Origin: an uncultured Pseudomonadota bacterium
GTDB taxonomy: Bacteria > Pseudomonadota > Gammaproteobacteria > Methylococcales > Methylomonadaceae
Direction: 5' to 3'
NCBI GenBank assembly: GCA_903848935.1
Contig: CAINHO010000030.1
Location: forward strand, 62,001-126,000
DNA length: 64,000 nt
The position numbers were made by a program, and so were the translations under genes. Positions 22,969 through 33,399 of this stretch are shown here, one piece after another. Below the pieces are notes generated by a model that was not told where the DNA came from, searched no databases, and saw nothing but the letters and a program-made list of their open reading frames with translations. How positions within the stretch are numbered: position 1 is the first letter of the stretch; each line of letters starts with the position of its first letter.

Positions 22969-23655
22969 ATGATGCCAACAGGTATTACAGTAATCGTGTC
23001 AGCGTTCTTTGCTTTAATTGGCATCATCATTAGCAAAGAAAATAAAGTTTCTGAATTCCGTCAAAAATGGATTGATGAATTTAGGGAAGAGACAAGCCTT
23101 ATTATTTCTCACTCCTTGGTGATACAAGGGATTTCTATAGATATTGCATTCGTTTTAAAAGAAACACTATCAGGAGAAACACCTGAAGATAAGGAAAAAT
23201 ATCGTAGGGAAAAAAATAAAGAAATACAGGAACATTACTCAATTGTGAATAAATCAGCCGCCAGCATTAAGTTGCGAGTTAATGAAACCAAATTCTTGTC
23301 TCAACTAGACAAACTACTAAATTCTTTTACTGCATTTATTCAACATCTTTATGAACAAAATCAGACATCATCGCAAAACTCTAGCATTTCAACAGAAATG
23401 CAAAAAGTTGTATTCGAACTAAATGAATTTATACCTATGTCAAAAATACTTTTAGATTCGGAATGGGAAAAAGTTGAGAAAGGGGAAAAAGTATTTTCCA
23501 GCGCAACGAAATGGGTCAAAACCCTTTTAATTTCAGCAACCATGGTTGTTATGCTTTCATGGATTTCAGAATTACCTCAGATAAAGAAATTATTTATATC
23601 TGATTCAATTTCAAAATCAGAAATTACATTGCGGGTGATAGAAGAAACATCTTAA
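22969..23655 (+). CDS. Hypothetical membrane protein with N- and C-terminal TM helices and long helical centre
   Basis: Open frame with SD AAGGGG; TM segments TVIVSAFFALIGIII and TLLISATMVVMLSWI. Confidence 0.7.
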   Translation: MMPTGITVIVSAFFALIGIIISKENKVSEFRQKWIDEFREETSLIISHSLVIQGISIDIAFVLKETLSGETPEDKEKYRREKNKEIQEHYSIVNKSAASIKLRVNETKFLSQLDKLLNSFTAFIQHLYEQNQTSSQNSSISTEMQKVVFELNEFIPMSKILLDSEWEKVEKGEKVFSSATKWVKTLLISATMVVMLSWISELPQIKKLFISDSISKSEITLRVIEETS

Positions 23656-23699
23656 ACGAAACAAGCACCTACAGAGACAAAATAAAAAAGGAGATTTTT

Positions 23700-23900
23700 A
23701 TGGTCGCAATTGAATTACTAGAACAACACATTGCAGAATTAGACGATGATTCATTTTCTAAACTTCGGGCATGGTTTAAAGAATTTGAACAAACCCGCTG
23801 GGACAAAAAAATTGAATCTGATTCAAACGCGGGAAAACTGAATTTTTTGATTGATGCCGCACTCATTGAACATCGTGCAGGTAAAACGAGGGCATTGTGA
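23700..23900 (+). CDS. Putative type II antitoxin
   Basis: Small acidic protein, SD AGGAG, overlaps downstream toxin start. Confidence 0.75.
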   Translation: MVAIELLEQHIAELDDDSFSKLRAWFKEFEQTRWDKKIESDSNAGKLNFLIDAALIEHRAGKTRAL

Positions 23901-24151
23901 AACACGAAACAACGTCAAGTTTTTGGGCGTGTTATGACGATTTGCCTGTTGATGTTCGTAAACTTGCAGACAAAAATTTTCAATTGTTAAAAAATAATGC
24001 CGCGCATCCATCGCTTCAATTTAAAAAAGTCGGAAAACTTTGGTCAGCACGAGTTGGTTCAGATTATCGCGCTCTTGCGACACACATTGAGGGGGGATTT
24101 CTTTGGATTTGGATTGGCACTCACGCAGAATACGACAGATTAATTGCCTGA
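23897..24151 (+). CDS. ParE/RelE-superfamily toxin
   Basis: RelE-like fold signature LQFKKVGKLWSARVGSDYRALATHIEGGFLWIWIGTHAEYDRLI; GTG start overlapping antitoxin stop. Confidence 0.8.
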   Translation: MKHETTSSFWACYDDLPVDVRKLADKNFQLLKNNAAHPSLQFKKVGKLWSARVGSDYRALATHIEGGFLWIWIGTHAEYDRLIA

Positions 24152-24172
24152 TTTAATTTTATGACGATACAA

Positions 24173-24199
24173 AAAACGCCCACATAAAGCAGGCGTTTT
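24173..24199. terminator. Hairpin between toxin gene and convergent guaA
   Basis: AAAACGCC...GGCGTTTT. Confidence 0.7.
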
Positions 24200-24216
24200 C
24201 TTTAAACTTTAAAAAC

Positions 24217-25791
24217 TTATTCCCACTCAATCGTAGCAGGTGGTTTTCCAGAAATATCGTAAGTGACCCGCGAAATCCCCGCGACTTCGTTAATAATGCG
24301 CCGCGAAATCAAATCTAAAAATTCATACGGCAAATGCGCCCAACGCGCCGTCATAAAATCAATGGTTTCCACCGCACGAATCGCAATCACATAATCATAA
24401 CGTCGCCCGTCGCCCATTACACCGACGGATTTCACTGGCAAAAACACCGCAAACGCTTGGCTCACTTTGTCATACAAATCATTTTTGTAAAGTTCTTCGA
24501 TAAAAATCGCATCGGCTTGACGCAATAAATCGGCAAATTCTTTCTTCACTTCGCCCAAAATCCGCACGCCCAAACCCGGCCCTGGGAAGGGATGACGATA
24601 AACCATATCCGCAGATAAACCGAGTTCCACGCCTAATTTACGCACTTCATCTTTGAACAATTCGCGCAACGGTTCAACCAATTTCATTTTCATATTTTCA
24701 GGCAAACCGCCGACATTGTGATGCGATTTGATAAGATGCGCTTTGCCACTTTTTGCGCCCGCCGATTCAATCACGTCAGGATAAATCGTGCCTTGTGCGA
24801 GCCATTTTGCGTTGGAAAGTTTCGCGGCTTCGTCGTCGAAAATTTCGATGAACAAATTGCCGATGATTTTGCGTTTTTTCTCTGGGTCATTTACGCCCGC
24901 TAATGCGGTCAAATAACGTTCTTCGGCATTCACGCGAATCACTTTCACACCTAAATGTTGCGCGAAAATTGCCATGACTTGGTCGCCTTCATTCAAACGC
25001 AATAAACCGGTGTCAACAAAAACGCAGGTCAATTGTGTGCCAATGGCTTTGTGCAATAACGCCGCAACCACTGACGAATCTACGCCGCCGGAAAGTCCTA
25101 AAATGACTTCGTCCGTACCGACTTTTTCCCGCACGGCTTTGATGCTGTCGTCGATGATATTGCTCGAATTCCACAACGCCGCACAGCCGCAAATTTCTAA
25201 CGCAAAACGTGACAAAATCCGTCCGCCTTGTTTGGTGTGCGTGACTTCAGGATGGAATTGCAGCGCGTAGAAGTTTTTATCTTCGTTTGCCATGCCCGCA
25301 ATCGGCGCACCATCCGAACTGGCGATGAGTTTGAACCCTTCGGGCAAATCCACCACGCGGTCGCCGTGACTCATCCACACGTCGAGCAAACCGAAACCTT
25401 CCTCTGAAAGATGGTCTTCGATACCCGATAACAATTTGGAATGTCCACGCGCTCGAATTTGCGCGTAACCAAATTCGCGGTGGTCGGACGTTTCGACTTT
25501 GCCGCCGAGTTGTTCCGTCATGGTCTGCATACCGTAGCAAATGCCCAAAACTGGAACGCCTAATTCAAAAACACTTTGTGGCGCACGCGGCGTATTACCT
25601 TTGGTAACGCTTTCAGGACCGCCCGATAAAATGATACCGTTCGGCGCGAAGTTTTGAATTTCTGCGTCGGTGCATTCGCACGAATAAATTTCGCAATACA
25701 CACCGATTTCACGAATTCGGCGAGCGATTAACTGCGTATATTGCGAGCCGAAATCGAGGATTAAAATTTTGTCTGAATGAATGTTTGTCAT
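24217..25791 (-). CDS. guaA: GMP synthase (glutamine-hydrolysing)
   Basis: [43 protein letters not shown]-term [12 protein letters not shown]. Confidence 0.97.
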   Translation of the reverse strand: MTNIHSDKILILDFGSQYTQLIARRIREIGVYCEIYSCECTDAEIQNFAPNGIILSGGPESVTKGNTPRAPQSVFELGVPVLGICYGMQTMTEQLGGKVETSDHREFGYAQIRARGHSKLLSGIEDHLSEEGFGLLDVWMSHGDRVVDLPEGFKLIASSDGAPIAGMANEDKNFYALQFHPEVTHTKQGGRILSRFALEICGCAALWNSSNIIDDSIKAVREKVGTDEVILGLSGGVDSSVVAALLHKAIGTQLTCVFVDTGLLRLNEGDQVMAIFAQHLGVKVIRVNAEERYLTALAGVNDPEKKRKIIGNLFIEIFDDEAAKLSNAKWLAQGTIYPDVIESAGAKSGKAHLIKSHHNVGGLPENMKMKLVEPLRELFKDEVRKLGVELGLSADMVYRHPFPGPGLGVRILGEVKKEFADLLRQADAIFIEELYKNDLYDKVSQAFAVFLPVKSVGVMGDGRRYDYVIAIRAVETIDFMTARWAHLPYEFLDLISRRIINEVAGISRVTYDISGKPPATIEWE

Positions 25792-25868
25792 GAAGTTTTA
25801 AGGTGAAAGGTGAAAAGGCTTTGAATTTTAGCGAAAACGACTGCGTAATAATAGGCGCGGGGTGTATT

Positions 25869-26261
25869 TTACGTTGATGGGCGTGGATTTAATGCTTTCA
25901 TCAATTCGATAATTTCTTTGAGATGAGCGATTTCTGAACGTTGAGCGTCAATAATTATCTGAGATTTTTCGAGGTCGTGTTTAAAATCAGTTGGTGCAAT
26001 GTTTAAAATAATTCCAAGATTGTTATAGCTATGATTCTCACCAGTCAAAAACACAACATTTCGCTCACCAAAACTGACCAATTCCATAAAATCTGAATCT
26101 AACACGTCGGCGATTTGTTGAATTCTTGATGCGGCAACATCTGTTTCACCGCGTTCAATGTTGGCGTAACCGTTAAGTGATAAACCGAGTTTTTCTGCCA
26201 TTTGTTCTTGTGACAATTCTTTCGCTTGCCGCATGAATTTAATTTTGTCGCACATTTTCAT
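25869..26261 (-). CDS. XRE-family transcriptional regulator
   Basis: HTH RQAKELSQEQMAEKLGLSLNGYANIERGET, C-terminal coiled coil. Confidence 0.85.
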   Translation of the reverse strand: MKMCDKIKFMRQAKELSQEQMAEKLGLSLNGYANIERGETDVAASRIQQIADVLDSDFMELVSFGERNVVFLTGENHSYNNLGIILNIAPTDFKHDLEKSQIIIDAQRSEIAHLKEIIELMKALNPRPST

Positions 26262-26367
26262 AAATACCCACTCAGACTATGTAAATCAACAGTTTTGCTT
26301 GATTGTAGCAGGTTGAAGGCGGATTTATAATTTGGGCGGTTAAATTTTTGAAAAACTAGAGGAATTT

Positions 26368-27156
26368 ATGAGTAATAACACAGAGAATCAAAATGAGGAA
26401 TCGGGTAATAATCCCAGCGATTCAACCATTACCGCTGGGCATCGATTGCTTAATTTGAGTAGAACGGTGACTTTAAAATTGGCTAAATTTGTCGCATCAT
26501 TAGGTATGACGGTTTTTGCCGCAACATTAACAACCGCCGCTGTTGGCGTTCTTGCTCCACTTGCAATAACTACAGCATTGGTAGGAACACTTGCAATTGG
26601 AGCTAATGTCGTAAAAGTTAAATTATTTCCACCACCTATTGAAAGTAAAGTCGTGGATTTTGTAGGAACTTTTGAGACTGATAAATTATTTACATCTTAC
26701 GCAATCATGCCAGTTGTACTTTTGGAGCTTTTAGATAATCAAGATCATCAACAGAAAGTGTTTCCAGATTTGCATTTTCCTGATGGAAAAATTCCAGGTA
26801 ATTTGAAACCTGCTGCTTATTGTTCAATGCAATATAAAGTTTCATTTGGTTATGAAAATGTACAAAATTTGATTACTGATGACAAAAATATAAAAGCTGC
26901 TTGTGCTGGAAAATTCAGTGAATTGCCACAGCCTAAGATTCTTAGTAAAAAGCTATTGCATACAGCCGAAAGTAATTTAACAGAATATGACTGTGATCAA
27001 TATGGTTCACGAAAAAGTGAAGATGGCGAGTTAGTACTCGATAGTTACATAGGTATAGCTTTGAATGTTCAAACGAAATCGCTCTCTAGCTTAATAGATA
27101 AAAGCCAAAAAGCACTTGGTGCATTTATAAAAATAAATTGCCCAGACCAAAAATAA
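26368..27156 (+). CDS. Hypothetical membrane-associated protein
   Basis: Open frame with SD AGAGGAA; hydrophobic LAKFVASLGMTVFAATLTTAAVGVLAPLAITTALVGTLAI. Confidence 0.65.
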   Translation: MSNNTENQNEESGNNPSDSTITAGHRLLNLSRTVTLKLAKFVASLGMTVFAATLTTAAVGVLAPLAITTALVGTLAIGANVVKVKLFPPPIESKVVDFVGTFETDKLFTSYAIMPVVLLELLDNQDHQQKVFPDLHFPDGKIPGNLKPAAYCSMQYKVSFGYENVQNLITDDKNIKAACAGKFSELPQPKILSKKLLHTAESNLTEYDCDQYGSRKSEDGELVLDSYIGIALNVQTKSLSSLIDKSQKALGAFIKINCPDQK

Positions 27157-27173
27157 TACTTAGGGGTATATCA

Positions 27174-27761
27174 ATGAAAACTAATTTTTTTACAGTGTGC
27201 GGTTTATTAGTTCTTACAAGTATGATTACAGCTTGTGAAACTGACAAAACAATGGAAAATAAAATTCGCGCTAAGGTTGCAACGGATTTACCACAACTAG
27301 CCGTAATGGATGCTGTTTATTTGGTTCAATATACTAACTTGGACACTCATTGGTATAGAGGAGATGATTTTTATATCAACAAAAGCAAAGCAACTCGTTC
27401 TTATGGTTTTGAAATGAAAGATGTATTGAAAAACTTGAAAATAGAGGACGTTAATGGAAAGCGTGTTTTGTCCGTTAGGATTCCTATGCCAAAAAAAATA
27501 AATGGCGATGGTGCTGAGAATCGTGAGCCAGTGTTATTGGTAAAAACCAAAGATTTTAAACCGAAATCAGATGATAAAACGATTCCAAAAATAGCAGATG
27601 GTTCTGTTGACGTAGAAGCTGTTTTCGACGACATGATAGACAAACAAGAGCGTGGGCTTAGTCCTGTACTTATGGCGGATGCAAAAAGATATACACAGAT
27701 ATATTTCGATAAATTGGCTAAAAAGTTTGAATTGGACAAAGCCAATGTTGATTTTGATTAA
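27174..27761 (+). CDS. Hypothetical lipoprotein
   Basis: Signal peptide with lipobox-like ITAC; SD AGGGG; ATG 27174. Confidence 0.65.
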   Translation: MKTNFFTVCGLLVLTSMITACETDKTMENKIRAKVATDLPQLAVMDAVYLVQYTNLDTHWYRGDDFYINKSKATRSYGFEMKDVLKNLKIEDVNGKRVLSVRIPMPKKINGDGAENREPVLLVKTKDFKPKSDDKTIPKIADGSVDVEAVFDDMIDKQERGLSPVLMADAKRYTQIYFDKLAKKFELDKANVDFD

Positions 27762-27776
27762 GTAATCGAGGTTTTC

Positions 27777-27998
27777 ATGTCCATAAAATGCCCAAGCTGC
27801 CAACAAAACGTCCTCACCATTTTCAAATGCAATTTTTGTGGTGATATGCGTTGCAATGCCACGTTTTCAAACGGCGACAAAGGCGCGTGCGGTACGCAAA
27901 AAAGTCCATTCGGTAAAGCACAAGCGGCTTCGGAAGGAAAAACGTGTTACGTTTGTCAAAAAGGCAAATACAAAAAGCCGCATAACGTGGTGAAGTAA
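27777..27998 (+). CDS. Small zinc-ribbon-like Cys-rich protein
   Basis: CPSCQQ...CNFCGDMRC...CYVCQKGK. Confidence 0.65.
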   Translation: MSIKCPSCQQNVLTIFKCNFCGDMRCNATFSNGDKGACGTQKSPFGKAQAASEGKTCYVCQKGKYKKPHNVVK

Positions 27999-28044
27999 AA
28001 AAGCCGTTTGTTATGAATTGAAATTCACAACAAACGGCTTTTTT
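27999..28044. terminator. Strong bidirectional terminator
   Basis: AAAGCCGTTTGTT...AACAAACGGCTTTTTT. Confidence 0.88.
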
Positions 28045-28067
28045 ATGCAGGCATAAATTTCAAATAA

Positions 28068-28778
28068 TCATTGCCGCCACACGCATTCTTTAATCGAATC
28101 TAAACGCGCTTCGTGGATTTGTAATTCTTCGTCGTCGCAGCGCAAAACCAATAATGGCGGACGATTTGCCAATGTACGGACGATGATTTCAGTGGACGCA
28201 TTTACGTTTGATTCGGTGGCACTGCTTTCGTTCATTAACGAAAACTGCCCGCCCGTCATCATCAAAAATACTTCGGCGAGAATCTGCGCGTCTAACAACG
28301 CGCCATGCAATTCACGGTGCGCGTTGTCCACCCCGTAACGTTTACACAGCGCGTCTAAATTATTGCGTTGAGCTGGATGACGTTTTTTGGCATCGGCAAG
28401 TGTATCAAAAACGCTGCTGTAGGTTTCAATCGCTTGCTGATTGAGCAAATCAACTAATTCATAATTCAAAAAACCGACATCGAATGGTGCGTTGTGAATA
28501 ATTAACTCGCTGCCTTGAATGTAGTCAATAAATGCCGTCGCAATGTCGGAAAATTTTGGTTTATCGGCTAAAAATGCCGTTGTCAAACCATGAACGCGCA
28601 ACGCACCTTCTTCGCTGTCGCGTTCTGGATTGATGTAAACATGAAAATTGTTGCCTGTTAATCGGCGATCAATCAATTCTACACAACCAATTTCAACAAT
28701 TCGATTGCCGTCTTTGGTGCTTAAACCGGTCGTTTCAGTGTCGAGTACGATGAGGCGACTTGCGTGGGTGTGTTCCAT
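28068..28778 (-). CDS. dnaQ: DNA polymerase III epsilon subunit (3'-5' exonuclease)
   Basis: IVLDTETTGLSTKDGNRIVEIGCVE, HNAPFDVGFLN, RELHGALLDAQILAEVFL. Confidence 0.93.
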   Translation of the reverse strand: MEHTHASRLIVLDTETTGLSTKDGNRIVEIGCVELIDRRLTGNNFHVYINPERDSEEGALRVHGLTTAFLADKPKFSDIATAFIDYIQGSELIIHNAPFDVGFLNYELVDLLNQQAIETYSSVFDTLADAKKRHPAQRNNLDALCKRYGVDNAHRELHGALLDAQILAEVFLMMTGGQFSLMNESSATESNVNASTEIIVRTLANRPPLLVLRCDDEELQIHEARLDSIKECVWRQ

Positions 28779-30517
28779 TATTTTTCTTCATTGTCTGTAA
28801 ATTGAATTGCGTGCAAACGAGTGTACGCGCCATTTTTCGCCAGTAATTCGCTATGCGTACCTTCTTCAACAATTCTCCCCGCATCAATCACCAAAATTTT
28901 GTCGGCATTTTCAATTGTCGATAATCGATGTGCAATAACGAGCGTGGTGCGATTACCCATCACTTTTTGCAACGCCGCTTGAATATAACGCTCTGATTCG
29001 GTATCTAATGCGGAAGTCGCTTCATCTAAAATTAACAGCGGCGCGTCTTTCAACAAAGCTCGCGCTAAGGCTAAACGTTGCCGTTGACCGCCTGAAAGTT
29101 TCACACCATTCTCGCCAATTTCAGTATCTAAGCCTGCGTCGAATTTGTTGATAAATTCGATTGCATACGCATCGGTCGCGGCTTGCGTAATTGCTTCACG
29201 GCTTGCACCCGCCAACGCGCCATAAGCGATATTGTTAGCAATCGTATCGTTAAATAGCGTGACTTGTTGATTCACCAGCGCAATTTGATTGCGTAAATTA
29301 TTCAACTGATAAGTGTTAATGTTCACGCCATCGAGCAAAATTTCGCCGTGTTCATAACAATAAAACCGTGAAACTAAATTCACCAGCGTACTTTTGCCAC
29401 CACCTGACGCGCCAACTAACGCAATTGTTTCACCTGCTTTTGCCGTAAAACTGATGTTATTTAACGCGGGTTCTTCCGTACCTTCGTAACAAAACGTAAC
29501 ATGTTTAAATTCTAAATCACCGTGACAACGTGCCACGTTATAAACGCCTTCGTCGATTTCAGTCGCTTCGTCTAAAACTTCGAAAAGCGATTCGGCGGCA
29601 ACAATTCCTCGTTGAATATCGCTATTTGCGTCGCTGAGTTGGCGAATTGGACGCGGCAATAAAAATGCGGCAGTTAAATAACCGACAAATGAACCGACGC
29701 TGGCTTGTTCCATAAAAAATAATGCGGCATACATCAAAACGGCTAACGCAATCGCAATAATCAGCTGCATCAGTTGGTTATGAATCGCCGAAGTGCTGAT
29801 GAGTTTCAATGATTGCCGACGATTGTATTCGCTACTATCGACAAAGCGTTGGCGTTCATAATTTTCACCGCCATAACTGCGAACCACCCGATGCCCATTC
29901 ACCAATTCAGACGTGATATGCGTCATATCGCCAATCGATTCTTGAATTTTTTTACTGAGTATTCGGAGACGTTTGCTGACGTAACGCACCAGCCACGCAA
30001 TAACTGGAGCGATTACTAAAAAAATAAGCGACAAACGCCAATCCATATAAAACAAATAGCCCAATAAACCAACAGCCGTTAAACCTTCTTGCACCACTTT
30101 TCGGACGGCATCAGTCGTCGCTTGCGCGACTTGATTCACGTTATGGGTGATGCGCGAAATCATGTAGCCACTATTGTTAGAATCGAAATGTGCGGTGGGA
30201 AGTTGTGTGTATTTTTCAAAAATTTCACAACGTAACGTGTGAATCACGTTTGATGAGACTTTGGCTAAAAAGTAATTACCAAAATACGAACCGATGCCAC
30301 GCACGATAATCAAACCGCTAAATAACAACGGCAAGTAATATAATCTTTCGTGAGATTTCGCTTTCAGCGTATCAATGATTTCTTGAATCATCTGCGCGAA
30401 TAATGGTGCTGTCGCAGAATAAATCAAAAAACCAATAATGCTGATAAAAAATAATCCGTAATGAGGTTTGACGTAAACGAGCAAGCGTTTATAAATTTCT
30501 AAATTGGTTTTTTGCAT
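28778..30517 (-). CDS. msbA: Lipid A export ABC transporter permease/ATPase
   Basis: GASGGGKSTLVNLVSRFY, LSGGQRQRLALARALLKDAPLLILDEATSALD. Confidence 0.92.
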   Translation of the reverse strand: MQKTNLEIYKRLLVYVKPHYGLFFISIIGFLIYSATAPLFAQMIQEIIDTLKAKSHERLYYLPLLFSGLIIVRGIGSYFGNYFLAKVSSNVIHTLRCEIFEKYTQLPTAHFDSNNSGYMISRITHNVNQVAQATTDAVRKVVQEGLTAVGLLGYLFYMDWRLSLIFLVIAPVIAWLVRYVSKRLRILSKKIQESIGDMTHITSELVNGHRVVRSYGGENYERQRFVDSSEYNRRQSLKLISTSAIHNQLMQLIIAIALAVLMYAALFFMEQASVGSFVGYLTAAFLLPRPIRQLSDANSDIQRGIVAAESLFEVLDEATEIDEGVYNVARCHGDLEFKHVTFCYEGTEEPALNNISFTAKAGETIALVGASGGGKSTLVNLVSRFYCYEHGEILLDGVNINTYQLNNLRNQIALVNQQVTLFNDTIANNIAYGALAGASREAITQAATDAYAIEFINKFDAGLDTEIGENGVKLSGGQRQRLALARALLKDAPLLILDEATSALDTESERYIQAALQKVMGNRTTLVIAHRLSTIENADKILVIDAGRIVEEGTHSELLAKNGAYTRLHAIQFTDNEEK

Positions 30518-30568
30518 GAGTTGAATTTTAGCCGATGTCGCCTAATTTTTAGTAATGAAGTAATCGCT

Positions 30569-31327
30569 TCAGAATGTTGAATACACATTTTTCAGTGTCG
30601 TTACCGTGTTGCCCACAACATAAAGCCATTTGAAAATAAATCGTTTGATTTGCAAAACAACTCCTTTTTCACGATGCTGCCTAATTGTCATTCCGATAAC
30701 GGAATTAGCGTGTGTAGGATAAACGATGTTTGGTGTTAGTGCGTACATGGGTTGTTTATGAATAAATGTGTATTTCAAATAAAGGTCGATTGGATAACGA
30801 ATTTCTCTACCATTTTTTAAAAATGCGCCTGCACCTTGTGGCGTAATCATATAGCCTGTTGCACACATCGCAATTCTCAATTGTTTAACGAGAGAAAATT
30901 CTTCACCGTGATATGACGTTAAAAACATTTTTGATTCTAACGGTTCTAACCGAATAAAAGGTACTCTATCGGCAAAATTCGCTACAAATTTTAAGCCCTC
31001 AGCAAAATTATCCGTCAATTCAAAATCGTCTTCCAACACAACAATCGGTTCGTTTAAGGCAACGCATTTTTCCCATGCTAATAAGTGACTTACATAACAA
31101 CCTAATTCGCCTAACGCCGCTTTTCGACGACGATTTATCAAAAACTGGGACTCATTGTAATTTTTTAAGTAAGGATGATTGCTCGTTCGCCCATCTATGG
31201 CATTTAAAAATTCAAATTTAATTTTTTTAGCGTCAAGTTGGCGCGTGACTTTTTCCCGACGACTTTTACTATCGGTCAAGCTAATCACAAATACTTTTAA
31301 CCCCGAATCATTTAATGATTCCTTCAT
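30569..31327 (-). CDS. Glycosyltransferase family 25 (LPS galactosyltransferase-like)
   Basis: VFVISLTDSKSRREKVTRQLD..FEFLNAIDGR, GELGCYVSHLLAWEKCVALNEPIVVLEDDFE. Confidence 0.88.
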   Translation of the reverse strand: MKESLNDSGLKVFVISLTDSKSRREKVTRQLDAKKIKFEFLNAIDGRTSNHPYLKNYNESQFLINRRRKAALGELGCYVSHLLAWEKCVALNEPIVVLEDDFELTDNFAEGLKFVANFADRVPFIRLEPLESKMFLTSYHGEEFSLVKQLRIAMCATGYMITPQGAGAFLKNGREIRYPIDLYLKYTFIHKQPMYALTPNIVYPTHANSVIGMTIRQHREKGVVLQIKRFIFKWLYVVGNTVTTLKNVYSTF

Positions 31328-31441
31328 TGTAAAGCTCCCAAAATTTGAGGGTAAAACAAAGAGTTGTGTGATTTATTTAGAGCCTTACTGCTATGGGCTA
31401 TAATGAACTCACCATGTTTAACTCGCAATTGTAATACAACC

Positions 31442-32386
31442 ATGAACATACCTATAAAACCTCCGTTAGTTTCGATTGTTATCGCAACATATAACGGCGA
31501 AAAATTTCTACGAAAACAATTAGACAGCGTTTTTAATCAGACGTATAAAAACATTGAAATTATTGCCGTTGATGATTGTTCTACTGATAATACAGTAGAT
31601 ATATTGAACGAATATGCCGCACAACATGACAGTTTTACCGTTGTCAGAAATGAACATAACTTGGGTTACGTCAAAAATTTTGAAAAAGGATTTTTACTTG
31701 CAAACGGCAACTATATTGCCCCGTGTGATCAAGATGATGTGTGGTTATCAACTAAAATCGAAGTTTTAGTTAATCACATCGGTGATCATGCCATTGTGTA
31801 TTGTGATTCTGAATTTATAGATGGTACGGGGCAATCACTAAACACAAAAATGAGTGAAACTAAAACGCTGACAGATTTTGATAGTCCGCTTATGTATATC
31901 GAAGTTGGAATATCTGCACTGGGTCACGCAATACTTATCCAAAAAGAGGTTGTTCTCGCGGCAATGCCATTTCCAATTCTTTTTTCGCACGATAATTGGC
32001 TCGGTTTTGTGGCAACTTTCGATAGCTCGGTAAAATTTGTCAACGAGGTACTCGTTCAGTATCGTCGCCATGATACGAATTTAACAAATGCGCTTCTTAA
32101 AAAAGATAGAAAGAAAAATATCCCGAAAAGAACACGGCAAGAACGCATAGAAAATGCACAACAACGTTTGCAAACCCTGTACGAAAAATGCCCCGTTCAC
32201 TTGCCTGAAAAAGAAATTATCGGTCAGTTACGCAAAAGCCATGACGATTATTCACTTCGTAATAATTTTTTGAGAATGCGTTTATTTTTTCAACACCGCG
32301 ACAAGATTCTCCTGCATAAAAAATATCGTCACACCGAATTAAAACGCTGTTTGCACTGTATTAAGACTTTTTTTAAAACGATTTGA
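31442..32386 (+). CDS. Glycosyltransferase family 2
   Basis: VSIVIATYNGEKFLRKQLDSVFNQTYKNIEIIAVDDCSTDNT; ATG 31442. Confidence 0.9.
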   Translation: MNIPIKPPLVSIVIATYNGEKFLRKQLDSVFNQTYKNIEIIAVDDCSTDNTVDILNEYAAQHDSFTVVRNEHNLGYVKNFEKGFLLANGNYIAPCDQDDVWLSTKIEVLVNHIGDHAIVYCDSEFIDGTGQSLNTKMSETKTLTDFDSPLMYIEVGISALGHAILIQKEVVLAAMPFPILFSHDNWLGFVATFDSSVKFVNEVLVQYRRHDTNLTNALLKKDRKKNIPKRTRQERIENAQQRLQTLYEKCPVHLPEKEIIGQLRKSHDDYSLRNNFLRMRLFFQHRDKILLHKKYRHTELKRCLHCIKTFFKTI

Positions 32387-32391
32387 AACTT

Positions 32392-33399
32392 ATGAAAATA
32401 CCTACCAATGTCATCATTAGTCGCACCGACAGCATCGGCGATGTTGTTTTATCCTTGCCTTTAGCGGTGATATTAAAACAACATTTTCCAAATATGGTTA
32501 TCGGTTTTATGGGAACAAAATACACGCAGGCAATTGTCGAGACCTGTAGTGCCATTGATGTTTTCATAGATGTCGATGATTTTTTAACGAAGGAAATCAC
32601 CTTAGCGGGTGAAAAACCTCAATGTATATTGCACGTCAAACCCCGTTCTAATCTTGCACGTCGCGCCAAAGAATTAAAAATCCCTTCACGCATAGGAACA
32701 ACTAATAGACTTTTTCATTGGTTGACGTGTAACAACCTTGTTCGATTAAGTCGTAAAAACTCGCCATTGCATGAAGCCCAATTAAATCTGAAATTGCTCA
32801 AACCTTTTGGGATAAAAGTGGATTATTCACTGCAAGAAATTGCCGATTTGGATGTGATGACTAACATTCCCGATTTGCCAAAACAATTCGCTGATTTATT
32901 GGAACCAGATAAATTTAAATTGATTTTGCATCCTAAATCACGCGGCAGTGCAAGAGAATGGGATTTAGCTTATTACGAGGAGTTGGTTAATTCTTTGGAT
33001 ACCAATAAATTTCAGATTTTTATTTCGGGTACTGCCACTGAAAAACTAGAACTGCAACCCTTGTTAAAAGCAGTAGAAAATCGCGTCACCGATATTAGTG
33101 GCTTAATGAATTTATCGGAATTTATTGCGTTGGTTGCCTCTTGCGATGGCTTAATAGCGTGCAGCACGGGGCCTTTACATATCGCGGCAACATTGCAAAA
33201 ACACGCTTTGGGAATTTATCCGCCCATGCAACCCCTTCATCCCGCGCGTTGGCAACCTATTGGTAAAAAAGCGCAAACTTTCGTGTTGGATAAAAATTGC
33301 AATACTTGCCGGCACGACAAAACGATTTGTTTTTGTATGCAAGCGATTCAACCGCAACAAATAAAAAAAGCGTTGGAACTGATTTGTCCGACTGCCTAA
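32392..33399 (+). CDS. Glycosyltransferase family 9 (heptosyltransferase-like)
   Basis: ISRTDSIGDVVLSLPLAVILKQHFP, LHPKSRGSAREWD, ACSTGPLHIAATL. Confidence 0.87.
   Translation: MKIPTNVIISRTDSIGDVVLSLPLAVILKQHFPNMVIGFMGTKYTQAIVETCSAIDVFIDVDDFLTKEITLAGEKPQCILHVKPRSNLARRAKELKIPSRIGTTNRLFHWLTCNNLVRLSRKNSPLHEAQLNLKLLKPFGIKVDYSLQEIADLDVMTNIPDLPKQFADLLEPDKFKLILHPKSRGSAREWDLAYYEELVNSLDTNKFQIFISGTATEKLELQPLLKAVENRVTDISGLMNLSEFIALVASCDGLIACSTGPLHIAATLQKHALGIYPPMQPLHPARWQPIGKKAQTFVLDKNCNTCRHDKTICFCMQAIQPQQIKKALELICPTA

Noticed and set aside
23700-24151. TA pair as a novel system
   Set aside because: Toxin is recognisably ParE/RelE-like; only its neighbourhood is of interest.
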